From Marinobacter sp. es.048 (GTDB lineage: Bacteria > Pseudomonadota > Gammaproteobacteria > Pseudomonadales > Oleiphilaceae): a stretch of DNA of 64,000 nt. Numbering within the stretch: position 1 is the stretch's first letter; every line of letters begins with the position of its first letter. The position numbers and the translations under genes were made by a program. Where the stretch lies: NCBI RefSeq assembly GCF_900188435.1, contig NZ_FYFA01000002.1, positions 1,178,001 through 1,242,000 on the forward strand. The letters are read 5' to 3'. A model generated the notes under the pieces. It saw only the letters and a program-made list of their open reading frames with translations. It made no database searches and was not told the origin of the DNA. This document shows, one piece after another, positions 9,486-18,935 of this stretch.

Positions 9486-9514
9486 GTGAAAGTTTAGTCA
9501 TTCCCCTTCATAAT
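9486..9514 (+). promoter_or_regulatory. candidate promoter of rbgA
   Basis: GTGAAA (9486-9491) and CATAAT (9509-9514) are separated by 17 bp and lie 33 bp before the rbgA start. The matches are moderate (4/6 and 5/6 to sigma-70 consensus). The rest of the 242-bp gap between the Spy-like gene and rbgA shows no other feature. Confidence 0.35.
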
Positions 9515-9546
9515 GGCGCCGTTTAACCCACTCCGGAGCAGACACG

Positions 9547-10485
9547 ATGGCCATTAACTGGTTTCCAGGGCACATGCACAAGGCCCGCAAGGAGATCAAG
9601 AAAGTCATGCCACAGATGGATCTCATTATTGAGGTTCTGGATGCCCGCATTCCTTTCAGCAGCGAAAATCCGCTGGTGCCGGCACTTCGTGGTGATACGC
9701 CACTGATCAAGGTATTGAACAAACGCGACCTGGCGGACCCAGAGATCACCGAACAGTGGCTAGCCTGGCTCGAAAAAGAACGCGGGGTGCGCGCCATAAC
9801 GCTTACACACAACCAGCGCAATGAGGCATTGTCCATCCTCAAGCTGGCGGAAGAGATGACGCCCGATCACGATCGCCAAAAGAGCGCATTGCGGGTGATG
9901 ATCCTCGGCATTCCGAATGTCGGCAAGTCCACCCTGATCAACACCCTCGCGGGACGCCCTGCGGCCAAAACCGGAAATGAACCGGCAGTAACGAGGGCGC
10001 AGCAGGCCATCAAATTGCCCAACAACATTTTGCTCTACGACACCCCCGGCTTCCTCTGGCCGAAACTGTCGCCCGAAGCCTGTGGTTACCGTCTGGCGGT
10101 TACCGGGGCGATTCGAAGCGCGGTTCTGGATTTTGAAGATGTGGCCATGTTCGAAGCCGGGTACCTGCTGGAAGCCTACCCGGAGCTGGTCAGGGCCCGC
10201 TACGGTTTTGAGGAACTACCGAAAGACGCACTGGCGATGATGGACGGCATTGCGGCGAAGCGCCGATTTTTCGGCCGCGGCGGAATCCCGGATCTGCACA
10301 AAGTGTCGGAAGTGTTGCTCAATGAATTCAGGGCAGGCACTTTGGGGCGTATTTCGCTGGAAACCCCGGAAATGGTAGAGCGCGAGGCCCGGGAAGCAGC
10401 GGAAATCGCAGCTGAGAAAGCAGCTCGCGAAGAAGCCAAGGGAACAAAGAAGGGGACCAGGAAAGGCCGGAGCGGCAAGCTCTAA
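9547..10485 (+). CDS. rbgA: ribosome biogenesis GTPase YlqF/RbgA
   Basis: 312 aa circularly permuted GTPase: the G4 motif NKRD (residues 58-61) comes before G1 GIPNVGKST (121-129), and G3 DTPG is at 165-168. The N-terminal INWFPGHMHKA is the YlqF/RbgA signature. The family acts in late large-subunit assembly. The C-terminus is a Lys/Ala-rich tail ending GTRKGRSGKL, which probably contacts RNA. An ATG at 9547 follows CGGAGCA. Confidence 0.93.
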   Translation: MAINWFPGHMHKARKEIKKVMPQMDLIIEVLDARIPFSSENPLVPALRGDTPLIKVLNKRDLADPEITEQWLAWLEKERGVRAITLTHNQRNEALSILKLAEEMTPDHDRQKSALRVMILGIPNVGKSTLINTLAGRPAAKTGNEPAVTRAQQAIKLPNNILLYDTPGFLWPKLSPEACGYRLAVTGAIRSAVLDFEDVAMFEAGYLLEAYPELVRARYGFEELPKDALAMMDGIAAKRRFFGRGGIPDLHKVSEVLLNEFRAGTLGRISLETPEMVEREAREAAEIAAEKAAREEAKGTKKGTRKGRSGKL

Positions 10486-10564
10486 ACCACCTATAGAACA
10501 AATCCGACCTTCTCCCCTTACCAAGGTCAAATATCGTATCCGGGCCAAAGCGCCTAGACTGTTA

Positions 10565-10576
10565 AATAACGTTATT
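10565..10576. promoter_or_regulatory. 12-bp palindrome upstream of fabB
   Basis: AATAACGTTATT is a perfect 12-bp palindrome 44 bp before the fabB start and could be an operator. It does not resemble the E. coli FabR or FadR sites I know, so any regulator is unknown. A good AGGAGG-like ribosome binding site (aaggaggaactt) follows before the ATG. Confidence 0.3.
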
Positions 10577-10620
10577 GATCGCAAGATCGGCCATATCGGC
10601 CGGTCGGTAAGGAGGAACTT

Positions 10621-11829
10621 ATGAGACGCGTCGTCGTCACCGGTATGGGTATCATTTCGTGCCTTGGCAACTCACTGGATGAGGTCAGGGACAGCCTGAA
10701 AAACGGAAAATCCGGCATCCGTTTCAATGAAACCTACAAGGAAATGGGCTTCCGCAGCCAGATCGCAGGCTCGGTGGATGTGGACACATCCGTTATCGAC
10801 CGCAAGATCCGCCGTTTCATGGGGCCATCCGCCATGTACAGTTTTCTGTCCATGGAGCAGGCCATTGCCCAGGCGGGGTTGACTGAAGACCTGATCTCCA
10901 ACGACCGCACTGGCCTGATCGCCGGCTCCGGCGGCGCCTCCTGCTCCAGCCAGGTGGAAGCCACCGACATCATGCGCGAGAAAGGAGTGAAGCGGATCGG
11001 GCCCTACATGGTCCCGCGCATCATGACCAGCACAGTGTCTGCCTGTCTGGCCACCGCCTACAAGATCCGTGGTGTGAACTATTCCATGTCCTCGGCCTGC
11101 GCCACCAGCGCCCACTGCATTGGCCACGCCATGGAGCAGATCCAGGCCGGCAAACAGGACATTGTGTTTGCCGGTGGCGGCGAGGAAGAGGACTGGAGCC
11201 TGACCATGATGTTTGACGCCATGGGAGCCCTTTCCACCAAGTATAACGACGCGCCTGAAACGGCTTCCCGCCCCTTCGATGCCGGCCGGGACGGTTTTGT
11301 GATTGCCGGCGGTGGCGGCATGATGGTGCTGGAAGAGCTGGAGCACGCCAGGAAACGTGGCGCCAACATCATTGCAGAGCTGACCGGATACGGTGCCACT
11401 TCGGATGGATATGACATGGTCGCCCCCTCAGGCGAAGGCGCCCAGCGCTGCATGAAACAGGCCATGGCCACCATCCGGGGCGAGATTGACTACATCAACG
11501 CCCACGGCACCAGCACCCCGGTTGGCGATGTCGCCGAAATGGGTGCCGTCCGAGCCACGTTCGGTTCCGAGATACCGGCGATTTCCTCAACCAAGTCGCT
11601 GTCTGGTCATTCACTGGGTGCTGCCGGGGTTCAGGAGGCCATCTATTCTCTGCTGATGCTGCAGAATGGCTTCGTTGCCGGCACCAAGAACCTGGCCAAT
11701 CCAGACGAGAAAATCAGCGATATTCCTCTTGTAGGCCCTGAAAGCCGGGAAGCATCGCTGAACACCGTGATGTCCAACAGTTTCGGGTTTGGCGGAACCA
11801 ACGCGTCGCTGGTATTCGAGAAACTCTGA
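10621..11829 (+). CDS. fabB: beta-ketoacyl-ACP synthase I
   Basis: 402 aa condensing enzyme of type II fatty acid synthesis. The nucleophile is C160 in [11 protein letters not shown], and the two catalytic histidines lie in [11 protein letters not shown] and [11 protein letters not shown]. The overall sequence is FabB-like ([16 protein letters not shown] start, [10 protein letters not shown] end) rather than FabF-like. FabB elongates acyl-ACP and is needed for unsaturated fatty acids together with FabA. fabA, its usual neighbour in pseudomonads, is not adjacent here. A strong terminator follows. Confidence 0.93.
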   Translation: MRRVVVTGMGIISCLGNSLDEVRDSLKNGKSGIRFNETYKEMGFRSQIAGSVDVDTSVIDRKIRRFMGPSAMYSFLSMEQAIAQAGLTEDLISNDRTGLIAGSGGASCSSQVEATDIMREKGVKRIGPYMVPRIMTSTVSACLATAYKIRGVNYSMSSACATSAHCIGHAMEQIQAGKQDIVFAGGGEEEDWSLTMMFDAMGALSTKYNDAPETASRPFDAGRDGFVIAGGGGMMVLEELEHARKRGANIIAELTGYGATSDGYDMVAPSGEGAQRCMKQAMATIRGEIDYINAHGTSTPVGDVAEMGAVRATFGSEIPAISSTKSLSGHSLGAAGVQEAIYSLLMLQNGFVAGTKNLANPDEKISDIPLVGPESREASLNTVMSNSFGFGGTNASLVFEKL

Positions 11830-11840
11830 GACGAAGACAA

Positions 11841-11868
11841 ATAAGGGCCCACGGGCCCTTATTTTTTT
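11841..11868 (+). terminator. rho-independent terminator of fabB
   Basis: ATAAGGGCCC and GGGCCCTTAT arms are followed by seven T residues, starting 12 bp after the fabB stop. Confidence 0.9.
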
Positions 11869-11934
11869 CAATATATTCTCAGATCATTCAGCTTGATTAT
11901 TGGCAAAGACCGCCATCCGTATTAAGGTACACTT

Positions 11935-11948
11935 TTGACATGGATCAA
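11935..11948 (+). promoter_or_regulatory. FNR/ANR box in front of its own gene
   Basis: TTGACATGGATCAA matches the FNR consensus TTGAT-N4-ATCAA at 9 of 10 positions. It sits 19 bp before the ATG of an FNR-family gene and about 6 bp after a possible -10 (TAAGGT, 11923-11928, with TTGGCA 17 bp upstream). Such placement near the transcription start would fit negative autoregulation. A weaker second half-match (TTGAT-N4-GGCAA) is at 11893-11906. Confidence 0.6.
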
Positions 11949-11967
11949 ATCGGACGGATTATCACGT

Positions 11968-12717
11968 ATGGCTCAAGCAATTCCGTTTCGTCAGGCATCT
12001 CCCCTCAAAGCGTCCTGCCACCAGTGCAGTCTGAGCAACCTGTGCTTGCCTCTGGCAGTTGAAGAGAATGACCTCGACCGGCTGGAAGACATTGTCCAGC
12101 AGGGGCGGATCTTCAACCGCGGCGAGCACATTTTTGACCAGAGCACGCCCTACCGCTCCTGTTTTGCAGTGAAAAGCGGCTCCATCAAGACGTCAATCAT
12201 TACCGAGAATGGTGAGGAACAGGTAACAGGCTTCTTCATGCCCGGTGAGCTGGTAGGCCTGGACAGCATTGGCAGCGAGCAATATGCCTGCACCGCCAAA
12301 GCACTGGAAAGAACCAGCGTGTGCGAGTTCCCGATGGACAAACTGGAGGAACTGACTGGCAAACTGCCGGAACTGCAGCACCACATGTTTCACCTGATGA
12401 GCCAGGAGATTCAGAACAGCCATCAGCTGGCCATGCTGCTGAGCAAGAATACCGCTGAAGAGCGCATTGCTGCCCTGCTGTTGTCGCTGTCCAGCCGATT
12501 CCAGCGCCGCCGTATGTCCCCGACCAACTTCAGCCTGCCCATGGCGCGGAACGATATCGCCAACTTCCTGGGTCTTGCCGTTGAAACGGTAAGCCGGGTC
12601 TTCACGCGCTTCCAGAATCAGGGCATCATCAAGGCCCGGGGCCGGGAGGTCGAACTTCTGGATATCGAAGCCCTGCAGATGGTCAGCCGGGAGTTCTCTC
12701 GCCAGTGCGATAACTGA
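11968..12717 (+). CDS. FNR/ANR-type oxygen-sensing transcription regulator
   Basis: 249 aa from the ATG at 11968; a TTG at 11935 would start inside the FNR box and is rejected. Four cysteines that could hold a [4Fe-4S] cluster are present: C17, C20 and C26 (CHQCSLSNLC) and C108 (QYACTA). The Crp-like cNMP fold is followed by a winged helix whose recognition helix VETVSRVFTRFQ keeps the E-SR pattern that reads TTGAT. It is therefore expected to switch genes for anaerobic or microaerobic respiration when oxygen falls. It fits ANR of pseudomonads. The gene is monocistronic between the fabB terminator and a convergent gene. Confidence 0.93.
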   Translation: MAQAIPFRQASPLKASCHQCSLSNLCLPLAVEENDLDRLEDIVQQGRIFNRGEHIFDQSTPYRSCFAVKSGSIKTSIITENGEEQVTGFFMPGELVGLDSIGSEQYACTAKALERTSVCEFPMDKLEELTGKLPELQHHMFHLMSQEIQNSHQLAMLLSKNTAEERIAALLLSLSSRFQRRRMSPTNFSLPMARNDIANFLGLAVETVSRVFTRFQNQGIIKARGREVELLDIEALQMVSREFSRQCDN

Positions 12718-12730
12718 AAAACAGTTACAG

Positions 12731-12757
12731 ACCCGCCAGTGGCGTTACCCGGCGGGT
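12731..12757. terminator. hairpins between convergent fnr and rmlD-like genes
   Basis: ACCCGCC (12731-12737) pairs with GGCGGGT (12751-12757) across the 3' end of the minus-strand gene. Just beside it TAACTG-AAAAA-CAGTTA (about 12712-12728) forms a second small hairpin. There is no clean T run on the plus strand, so terminator activity is uncertain. Confidence 0.35.
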
Positions 12758-13623
12758 TCACTCTCCACTTCTCTGCCGTTATTCTTTTTCAGCATGACCA
12801 GCTCATCCACCAGGCCGGAGCGCCAGGGCATCTGTTTGATGCCGAAGGTATTGCGAATCTTGGTGCAGATGAGCGTGGTATTGACCGGCTCAAGATGGCC
12901 CCACTCAGGCACTTCATCCACCACCCGCATACCCTCTGGGATGCCGGGCAGGCCGGCAATGGCCAGACCAAGCTCATACAGGTTGATTTCCTCGGCACCG
13001 GCGTACTGATAGGTACCCCAGACCTCGGCGCCGCAATCAAGTTGCAGAACCACCGCTTCGATCACCCGGGCCAGATCGCGGACCGCCAGGGGCTGGCCGC
13101 GGCAACGCCCAGGCAATGACAGTACCTCACCGGCGGCGGTGCTGGCCTGCACCTTCCGGATGAACCGTGCCAGGCTCCAGCCGGTCCGCAGGATAATATG
13201 CCGTGGCAACAGGGTCCGCAGGGCCTGCTCGCACTCCCATTGCCAGTTACCCAGTTCATTCATCGGCTGCCCGGGATTGGACGTGATGTATCCACTTTGC
13301 TTCCGGCCATCAAACACATAGCAGGAGGATAGCTGGAGCAGCGCCATACCACGATCACGGGCAAACTCGGCCATGGCAACCGGTAACGAAAACGCCGCCA
13401 TGTGGACGCCCTCAGGATCATTCTCGGCGACCTCTGGATCAGCCATCCAGAGTGCGTTCACTATCAGGTCGGTATCCTCGGGAATCCAGTTGTCCAGTGC
13501 ATCGAGATCGGCGTTGGTGGGGTCGCTGACAAGCAATGGGCTGACCTGCAGATGGGTTGCCCGCAAGCGCTCCAGCAAAACCTTGCCCAAAGGGCCGTAA
13601 TCGTGAACAACAAGTACATGCAC
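12745..13623 (-). CDS. RmlD-like NAD(P)-dependent sugar-nucleotide reductase/epimerase
   Basis: 292 aa extended short-chain dehydrogenase of the RmlD substrate-binding family. The N-terminal Rossmann strand MHVLVVHDYGPLGKVLLERL has an atypical glycine motif (G-P-L-G instead of GxxGxxG). A serine-rich LSSCYVFDGRKQSGY segment holds the catalytic Tyr region seen in RmlD (SSDYVFDG-like). C-terminal LICTKIRNTFGIKQMPW resembles the L-x-x-x-K/R ending of dTDP-4-dehydrorhamnose reductases. No rml gene neighbours are present, so the true substrate is unknown. The start at 13623 is ATG. Confidence 0.7.
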   Translation of the reverse strand: MHVLVVHDYGPLGKVLLERLRATHLQVSPLLVSDPTNADLDALDNWIPEDTDLIVNALWMADPEVAENDPEGVHMAAFSLPVAMAEFARDRGMALLQLSSCYVFDGRKQSGYITSNPGQPMNELGNWQWECEQALRTLLPRHIILRTGWSLARFIRKVQASTAAGEVLSLPGRCRGQPLAVRDLARVIEAVVLQLDCGAEVWGTYQYAGAEEINLYELGLAIAGLPGIPEGMRVVDEVPEWGHLEPVNTTLICTKIRNTFGIKQMPWRSGLVDELVMLKKNNGREVESEPAG

Positions 13624-13772
13624 GAGGATTCAATGCCTCCCGATATCACTTATGTGACGGTATTTCGCAACCAGTCTGGCCAATGGCTTATGGATTCCGG
13701 CGCCTACACTGACGCAGTCTGAACTTAATGCTTTGCTATTTCTTTCAAGAGCATACAACAACAGGAACTGTC

Positions 13773-14129
13773 ATGCTGAAGCAACAGAGCCACATTGTGG
13801 CGCCGATTCCCGATGAGTTGCGAACCCGGGCCCTGTATACCGTCGGCGAACTGCGCGAGCGGGGCAAGGCCGACAAGGAAGCCATCGACAAACTCTTCAA
13901 CCTGATTGTGGACATGACCGAAGAAGGTCTGGACTTCTTTTTCCTGGAGCCGCTTCGCCGTCTGCATGCCAGCAATATGATGATGGGCATGGCCAAAATG
14001 GGCATCAGCAGCATGCTCAAGGGTAGCAAGATGGTCGTGCACAAAGTGCTCAAAAAGCTGGACGACCGCAGCCTCGCTGCCCTTCTCGACTTTATCGAGG
14101 AAATCATTCACGAACCCGAACCGGGCTGA
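13773..14129 (+). CDS. conserved-looking helical protein, unknown function
   Basis: 118 aa from the ATG at 13773, preceded by AGGA (acaggaactgtc). The protein is all-helical, with a middle stretch rich in Met/Gly/Ser (MMMGMAKMGISSMLKG) and an acidic C-terminus EEIIHEPEPG. I recognise no domain and see no signal peptide or clear membrane span. It ends 17 bp before the convergent alr stop. Base composition and codon use look like the neighbours. Confidence 0.65.
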   Translation: MLKQQSHIVAPIPDELRTRALYTVGELRERGKADKEAIDKLFNLIVDMTEEGLDFFFLEPLRRLHASNMMMGMAKMGISSMLKGSKMVVHKVLKKLDDRSLAALLDFIEEIIHEPEPG

Positions 14130-14146
14130 CAAAGCGTCTAGCAATG

Positions 14147-15223
14147 CTACCGGTATTGCCGCGGCACCCGCCCGGTGATGCCGGTCATCAACTCGTAGGA
14201 GATGGTGCCGGCGCAGGCAGCCACTTCATCCACACCCACGGTGCGGCCCCAGAGTTCTACGCTGTCGCCTTCCTTCGCATCGGGCGCATTCGTCAGGTCC
14301 ACGGCCAACATATCCATGGAAACCCGACCAATGAGCCGGATCCGCTGGCCATTGATCGCCGCAGGCGTGTTGGTGCCGGCATGTCGGGGATAACCATCTC
14401 CGTAACCAATCGCCACCATGCCCATCCGGGTATCGCGGTCGGCTAACCAGCTGGCGCCGTAGCCAACGGACTCGCCCGCAGGTACCAAACGGGTGCTGAT
14501 CAACGGCGCCTCCAGCGACATCACCGGCTCCAGGCCAAGCTCGCGACCGGTCGTACCAACCATCGGCGAACCGCCGTACAGCATGATCCCCGGGCGACTC
14601 CAGTCAAACATCGGCTGGCCCGGACGAAAATGGGCGGCCGAATTGGCAACGCTCTTCACCAACCCCGGGAACGCAGAGGTCGCCCGCTCAAACACTGACG
14701 TCTGCTGCGCCGTCATAGCGCTCTCGGGATCATCGGCGCAGGCGAAGTGGGTCACGAAACCCAGCAAACCCTGGTCGACGCCCAAAGTCTGCAACCGGCC
14801 CATCACCCCGTTCAGCTCGTCCGGATGAAAGCCCAGTCGGTTCATACCGGTGTTCACCTTCAGCCAGAATACTGGCCGCGCTTCGAGCTGTTCCAGCCAT
14901 GCCAGTTGCTGAAAACTGTGGAAAACCGGTTCGAACCCGTGTCGGGCACACTCATCAATATCCGCTTTGGCATGCACGCCCTGCAGCAGGACCACCGGTT
15001 TCACCAGGCCTGCCTCCCGTATCGCCCGGGCCTCTTCCAGGCAGGCGACTGCAAATTTAGGCGCCAGGCTGTCCAGGGCCGAGGCCACCGGCCCGATACC
15101 GTGGCCGTAGCCATCGGCTTTCACCACGGCCATCACCTGCGCTCCGCCCGCCCGGCTGCGGGCAGTCTGGAAGTTCCGGCGAAGGGCGTCGAGATCAATC
15201 CGGGCAACGGTGCTACGGGGCAT
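14147..15223 (-). CDS. alr: alanine racemase
   Basis: 358 aa. The PLP lysine is K35 in VVKADGYGHG, and the second-half signature SVGYGASWLADRD with the catalytic-Tyr region is present. It interconverts L- and D-alanine for peptidoglycan. The start is the ATG at 15223, whose A is also the last base of the dnaB stop codon (TGATG overlap), so translation is probably coupled to dnaB. The dnaB-alr order is common in gammaproteobacteria. Confidence 0.96.
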   Translation of the reverse strand: MPRSTVARIDLDALRRNFQTARSRAGGAQVMAVVKADGYGHGIGPVASALDSLAPKFAVACLEEARAIREAGLVKPVVLLQGVHAKADIDECARHGFEPVFHSFQQLAWLEQLEARPVFWLKVNTGMNRLGFHPDELNGVMGRLQTLGVDQGLLGFVTHFACADDPESAMTAQQTSVFERATSAFPGLVKSVANSAAHFRPGQPMFDWSRPGIMLYGGSPMVGTTGRELGLEPVMSLEAPLISTRLVPAGESVGYGASWLADRDTRMGMVAIGYGDGYPRHAGTNTPAAINGQRIRLIGRVSMDMLAVDLTNAPDAKEGDSVELWGRTVGVDEVAACAGTISYELMTGITGRVPRQYR

Positions 15224-16629
15224 CAATACTCCCCGCCATAATCGCTGTAGTCACCGTGGGCCAGATCTTCGAATTTGGTGTACTTGCCGATAAATGCCAG
15301 GCGAGTTGTGCCGATCGGGCCATTCCGCTGCTTACCTATGATGATCTCGGCAATGCCTTTGTCAGAGGTATCTTCGTTATAGACCTCATCCCGGTACACG
15401 AACATGATGACGTCGGCGTCCTGCTCGATGGCGCCGGATTCCCGCAGATCCGAGTTCACCGGGCGCTTGTTCGGCCGCTGTTCAAGACTCCGGTTGAGCT
15501 GAGACAGGGCCACCACAGGGCAACTCAACTCTTTGGCGATACCCTTTAACGACCGGGAGATTTCCGAGATTTCAGCGGTCCGGCCTTCGGTGTTGCCGGG
15601 TACCCGCATCAGCTGCAGGTAGTCGACCATGATCAGGCCGATCTTGCCGTCGTTCTCCCTGGCAATACGCCGGGCCCGGGAACGCATTTCGGTGGGGCTA
15701 AGGCCCGGCGTATCGTCGATATAGAGCGGCTTGTCCTTGAGCAGGCTTACTGCCGACGTCAGCCTGGGCCAGTCATCCTCTTCCAGCTTGCCACCGCGAA
15801 CCTTGGTCTGGTCAATGCGCCCGAGCGACGAGAGCATACGCATGGCGAGGGCATCCGCCGGCATTTCCATACTGAACACCAGAACCGGCGTGCCGGTGCT
15901 GATCAGCGCGTTTTCAACAATATTCATGGCGAACGTCGTCTTACCCATGGAGGGGCGACCCGCCACAATGATCAGATCCGAAGGCTGCATGCCCGAAGTC
16001 TGTTCATCCAGATCCTTGAATCCGGTCGTCAGACCGGTGGTCTGCTCGCCCGACTCAAACAATTCCTCAATCCGGCTCAGGGTCTTGGCCAGAATGGGGT
16101 TGATTGCCTGTGGCCCGGAACCCTCCTTGACCCGCGCTTCGGCAATCTGGAAGACGCTACGCTCAGCCTCGTCCAGAATTTCATTACTGTTCCGGCCCAG
16201 CGGATTGAAGGCCGAATCGGAAATCTTGCCGGACACCTCCACGAGCTGTCGCAAAATGGAGCGCTCGCGGACGATATCGGCATAGGCGCGGATGTTCGCC
16301 GCGCCAGGGGTTTTCTCGGCCAACTCTGCCAGATACGACAAGCCACCAGCATCTTCAATATCGCCGGCCCGCTCAAGGAATTCGGCGAGGGTCACGACAT
16401 CCAGCGGCTCGCTCTCACTGGCAAGGCGTTCCACGGCGCCAAAGATCAGGCGGTGGTCCTGCCGATAGAAATCGACCGCCGAAATCACCTCGGAGATCTC
16501 GTCGAACCGTCGGTTGTCCAGCATCAGGCCGCCCAGCACCGCCTGCTCTGCTTCCACAGAGTGAGGGGGGACCTTGATACGACTGGTTTCGAGATCGGTA
16601 CTCGCGGGCTTCAGATTGGGCTTGGCCAT
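15223..16629 (-). CDS. dnaB: replicative DNA helicase DnaB
   Basis: 468 aa from the ATG at 16629; an in-frame GTG lies two codons upstream. The N-terminal DnaB domain (PPHSVEAEQAVLGGLML) is followed by the RecA-like domain with Walker A GRPSMGKTT, Walker B-like IMVDYLQLM, and the late QLNRSLEQRPNKRP motif. The hexameric helicase unwinds DNA at the replication fork. No intein or insertion is seen. It is expressed with alr downstream; a stem-loop separates it from rplI upstream. Confidence 0.97.
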   Translation of the reverse strand: MAKPNLKPASTDLETSRIKVPPHSVEAEQAVLGGLMLDNRRFDEISEVISAVDFYRQDHRLIFGAVERLASESEPLDVVTLAEFLERAGDIEDAGGLSYLAELAEKTPGAANIRAYADIVRERSILRQLVEVSGKISDSAFNPLGRNSNEILDEAERSVFQIAEARVKEGSGPQAINPILAKTLSRIEELFESGEQTTGLTTGFKDLDEQTSGMQPSDLIIVAGRPSMGKTTFAMNIVENALISTGTPVLVFSMEMPADALAMRMLSSLGRIDQTKVRGGKLEEDDWPRLTSAVSLLKDKPLYIDDTPGLSPTEMRSRARRIARENDGKIGLIMVDYLQLMRVPGNTEGRTAEISEISRSLKGIAKELSCPVVALSQLNRSLEQRPNKRPVNSDLRESGAIEQDADVIMFVYRDEVYNEDTSDKGIAEIIIGKQRNGPIGTTRLAFIGKYTKFEDLAHGDYSDYGGEY

Positions 16630-16728
16630 GAACACATCTTCAGTTGGACATCATAACCACGACAGTTTAAGCGACCTGCCGAAGCAATGGGAGAGGGTTA
16701 CAGGGAGTTAACAGCATACCAGAAAGCA

Positions 16729-16764
16729 ACAGGCCCGAAAGCCGCGAGTGCGGTTCGGGCCTGT
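16729..16764 (-). terminator. terminator-like stem-loop after rplI
   Basis: ACAGGCCCGAA and TTCGGGCCTGT arms (11 bp) enclose an inner CCGC-GAGT-GCGG stem. On the minus strand the stem is followed by a T-rich stretch (TTGCTTTC). It lies between rplI and dnaB, whose spacing is 232 bp, so dnaB may have its own promoter. Confidence 0.6.
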
Positions 16765-16861
16765 CAGGTTGGCCAGCGCTTGGCCTCCGGAGAGGCGGCG
16801 ACGGCCACCAGCGTATTACCAGAGCCGGGGAAACCCCAACACCGTTTTCAGAGAAAACGGC

Positions 16862-17308
16862 TTACTCGGCAACAACCGCCAGCTTGACCGTTACTTCAAC
16901 GTCGGAGTGCAGCTGAAGCTCGATCTCGTACTCGCCAGTCACCCGGATCGGGCCTTCCGGCAGACGAACTTCGCTCTTCTCGACTTCGGTACCACCGGCA
17001 GTGATCGCATCAGCAATGTCGCGCACACCGATAGAGCCGAACAGCTTGCCTTCTTCACCAGCCTTGGAGCTGATGGTGAAAGCAGCACCCTCGAGAGCCT
17101 CGGCGCGAGCCTGGGCAGCAGCCTGCTTCTCAGCAGCTGCTTTCTCAAGCTCGGCACGACGCTCTTCGAACGCCTTCAGGTTTGCTTCGGTGGCAGGTGC
17201 AGCCTTGCCATACGGAAGCAGGAAATTACGACCGTAACCGGCCTTAACCTTTACCTTGTCACCCAGGGAGCCAAGGTTTGCAACTTTCTCGAGCAGAATA
17301 ACTTCCAT
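16862..17308 (-). CDS. rplI: 50S ribosomal protein L9
   Basis: 148 aa, standard length. The N-terminal [19 protein letters not shown] and [13 protein letters not shown] are the L9 signature. An Ala/Glu-rich long helix and the C-terminal RNA-binding domain follow. It is the last gene of the rpsF-rpsR-DUF2232-rplI cluster. A small hairpin without a T run follows immediately at 16842-16860. Confidence 0.97.
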   Translation of the reverse strand: MEVILLEKVANLGSLGDKVKVKAGYGRNFLLPYGKAAPATEANLKAFEERRAELEKAAAEKQAAAQARAEALEGAAFTISSKAGEEGKLFGSIGVRDIADAITAGGTEVEKSEVRLPEGPIRVTGEYEIELQLHSDVEVTVKLAVVAE

Positions 17309-17328
17309 CTCGTTAACCTCTTCGTGCT

Positions 17329-18195
17329 TTATTCAGCCGGCCCGGCAGGGCTTATACGCCTCCGGATATCCAGCCAGCTATCCACAAAAGCCAGAACCAC
17401 TAACAGAATCATCAGACTTGGGCCCAAAAGGATCAGCGCTACATAAAACATCGCCAACCAGTTCCCACTGAGCTTTTTCAGACCAACAACGCCGTGAACC
17501 AGGGCCAGGCTGGCCAGGAACAGCGGTGTTCCCGCAGCCCAGGCAAGCAGCATGGAGTTGAGCCCGAGGAACGGACCAACAACCATGGTTACCGCGCACA
17601 ATACCGCTATCACCGGTGACAGCCTCAGGCTATGGAATTCCTTGCGGAATCCACCGGGGTTATAAAGCCCCGCCTGCCAGGCCCTCGCCAGCATGGTCAT
17701 GCCCACACCCGTTGCCAGGTAGGTGCCTGCCATGCTCGCGTTCATCGTGTCCCGGATCACCCTGTCAAGGTCATCACCGAGACTTTGCGCAATTTCGGCA
17801 TTGTACTGTTGGTAAAAACTCACCCCGGCCTGGACCAGATCATCCAGCAGGCCCGGGTAGACCACAGGTAACATGAGGCCTGTGACGATTGCGAGAAAAC
17901 TTCCCGCAAGCAGAGCTTTTTCCCAGGACAGCGTGGTTCTGATCAGTGACGCCATGAGCATTACCTGGAGCAACACAGCCAGAGCAGTCGGGTCCTGCCC
18001 GAAAATGCTCCAGCCAAGCGCCGGAAGTAATGCCCAGAGCCCGATGTTGAGCCCCTGACTGATGCCAAGCCTGAGAATAACCAGGCCGACAACGGCTGCG
18101 CCAATCCAGAACAACAAGGGCACTGCAGTCGTGACTGCTGCTACCCCACCGGCCTGGAGGGGACCGCGCATTACATACTGTGCAAGTGCACGCAT
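17329..18195 (-). CDS. DUF2232-type polytopic membrane protein
   Basis: 288 aa with about eight hydrophobic helices. It resembles the YybS/DUF2232 proteins found between rpsR and rplI in pseudomonads and relatives, and it occupies exactly that site (27 bp after rpsR, 20 bp before rplI). The function is unknown. Some DUF2232 proteins resemble the membrane components of ECF-like transporters, but no ligand can be predicted. Start ATG at 18195. Confidence 0.8.
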   Translation of the reverse strand: MRALAQYVMRGPLQAGGVAAVTTAVPLLFWIGAAVVGLVILRLGISQGLNIGLWALLPALGWSIFGQDPTALAVLLQVMLMASLIRTTLSWEKALLAGSFLAIVTGLMLPVVYPGLLDDLVQAGVSFYQQYNAEIAQSLGDDLDRVIRDTMNASMAGTYLATGVGMTMLARAWQAGLYNPGGFRKEFHSLRLSPVIAVLCAVTMVVGPFLGLNSMLLAWAAGTPLFLASLALVHGVVGLKKLSGNWLAMFYVALILLGPSLMILLVVLAFVDSWLDIRRRISPAGPAE

Positions 18196-18221
18196 GGTCC
18201 CAAGTCCTGTGTTTCTGTTAC

Positions 18222-18452
18222 TTAGTTATCGTGGCTGTCCGAGTACGGCAGCAGTGCCAGGTAGCGGGCGCGCTTGATAGCGGTAGCCAGCTGACGCTGA
18301 TAACGTGCTTTGGTGCCGGTGATGCGGCTGGGCACGATTTTGCCGGTTTCAGTGATGTAGCCTTTCAGAGTGTCCAGATCTTTGTAATCGATCTCCTTAA
18401 CACCCTCTGCCGTGAAGCGGCAGAACTTACGACGTCTGAAAAAACGAGCCAT
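18222..18452 (-). CDS. rpsR: 30S ribosomal protein S18
   Basis: 76 aa, family length. [24 protein letters not shown] and the core [19 protein letters not shown] are characteristic. S18 binds S6 and 16S rRNA. It lies 25 bp after rpsF. The first residues carry a cysteine (KFC) but not a full zinc-binding set. Confidence 0.98.
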   Translation of the reverse strand: MARFFRRRKFCRFTAEGVKEIDYKDLDTLKGYITETGKIVPSRITGTKARYQRQLATAIKRARYLALLPYSDSHDN

Positions 18453-18477
18453 AACTTAACTCCTCAACTCCGGTTAA

Positions 18478-18894
18478 TTACTCTTCTTCGTCCTGGGTTT
18501 CAGCACGCTGACGTGGTTCGTCAGATTCGGCTGAACGACGCGGGCGATCATCGCCGCCACGACGGTCTTCACGGGACTCGGAAGCTTTCATCGGGGACAA
18601 ATCGGTATCAGCACCATCGCGGCGCAGAATCATGTCGCGGATGATCGCATCGTTGAAACGGAAGTTGTGAGTCAGCTCGTCCATCGCGGCCTGTGAACAT
18701 TCAACGTTCATCAGTACGTAGTGAGCCTTGTGAATCTTGTTGATCGGGTATGCCAGGTGACGACGGCCCCAATCTTCCAGGCGATGTACCTTGCCGCCAT
18801 CTTCAGTGATGACGCCGGTATAACGCTCGATCATCGCGGGCACCTGCTCGCTCTGATCCGGATGTACCATAAAAACGATTTCGTAGTGACGCAT
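18478..18894 (-). CDS. rpsF: 30S ribosomal protein S6
   Basis: 138 aa. [18 protein letters not shown] and the [18 protein letters not shown] core are S6 hallmarks. The C-terminus is a long charged tail of Arg and Glu ending TQDEEE; S6 of E. coli is post-translationally glutamylated by RimK, and this tail already encodes terminal glutamates. It is first in its operon. Confidence 0.98.
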   Translation of the reverse strand: MRHYEIVFMVHPDQSEQVPAMIERYTGVITEDGGKVHRLEDWGRRHLAYPINKIHKAHYVLMNVECSQAAMDELTHNFRFNDAIIRDMILRRDGADTDLSPMKASESREDRRGGDDRPRRSAESDEPRQRAETQDEEE

Positions 18895-18935
18895 GAGTTC
18901 TCCCTACGGTTTAAACAGCTTCCTTTTTTGCCGAC

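Noticed and set aside
13617..13722. 34-codon open frame between the RmlD-like gene and the helical protein (MHEDSMPPDITYVTVF...)
   Set aside because: The peptide looks reasonable, but there is no ribosome binding site and it overlaps the start of the divergent gene; too short to support.
16842..16860. CCGTTTTC-AGA-GAAAACGG hairpin just after rplI
   Set aside because: Perfect stem but no T run; the larger stem at 16729-16764 is the better terminator.
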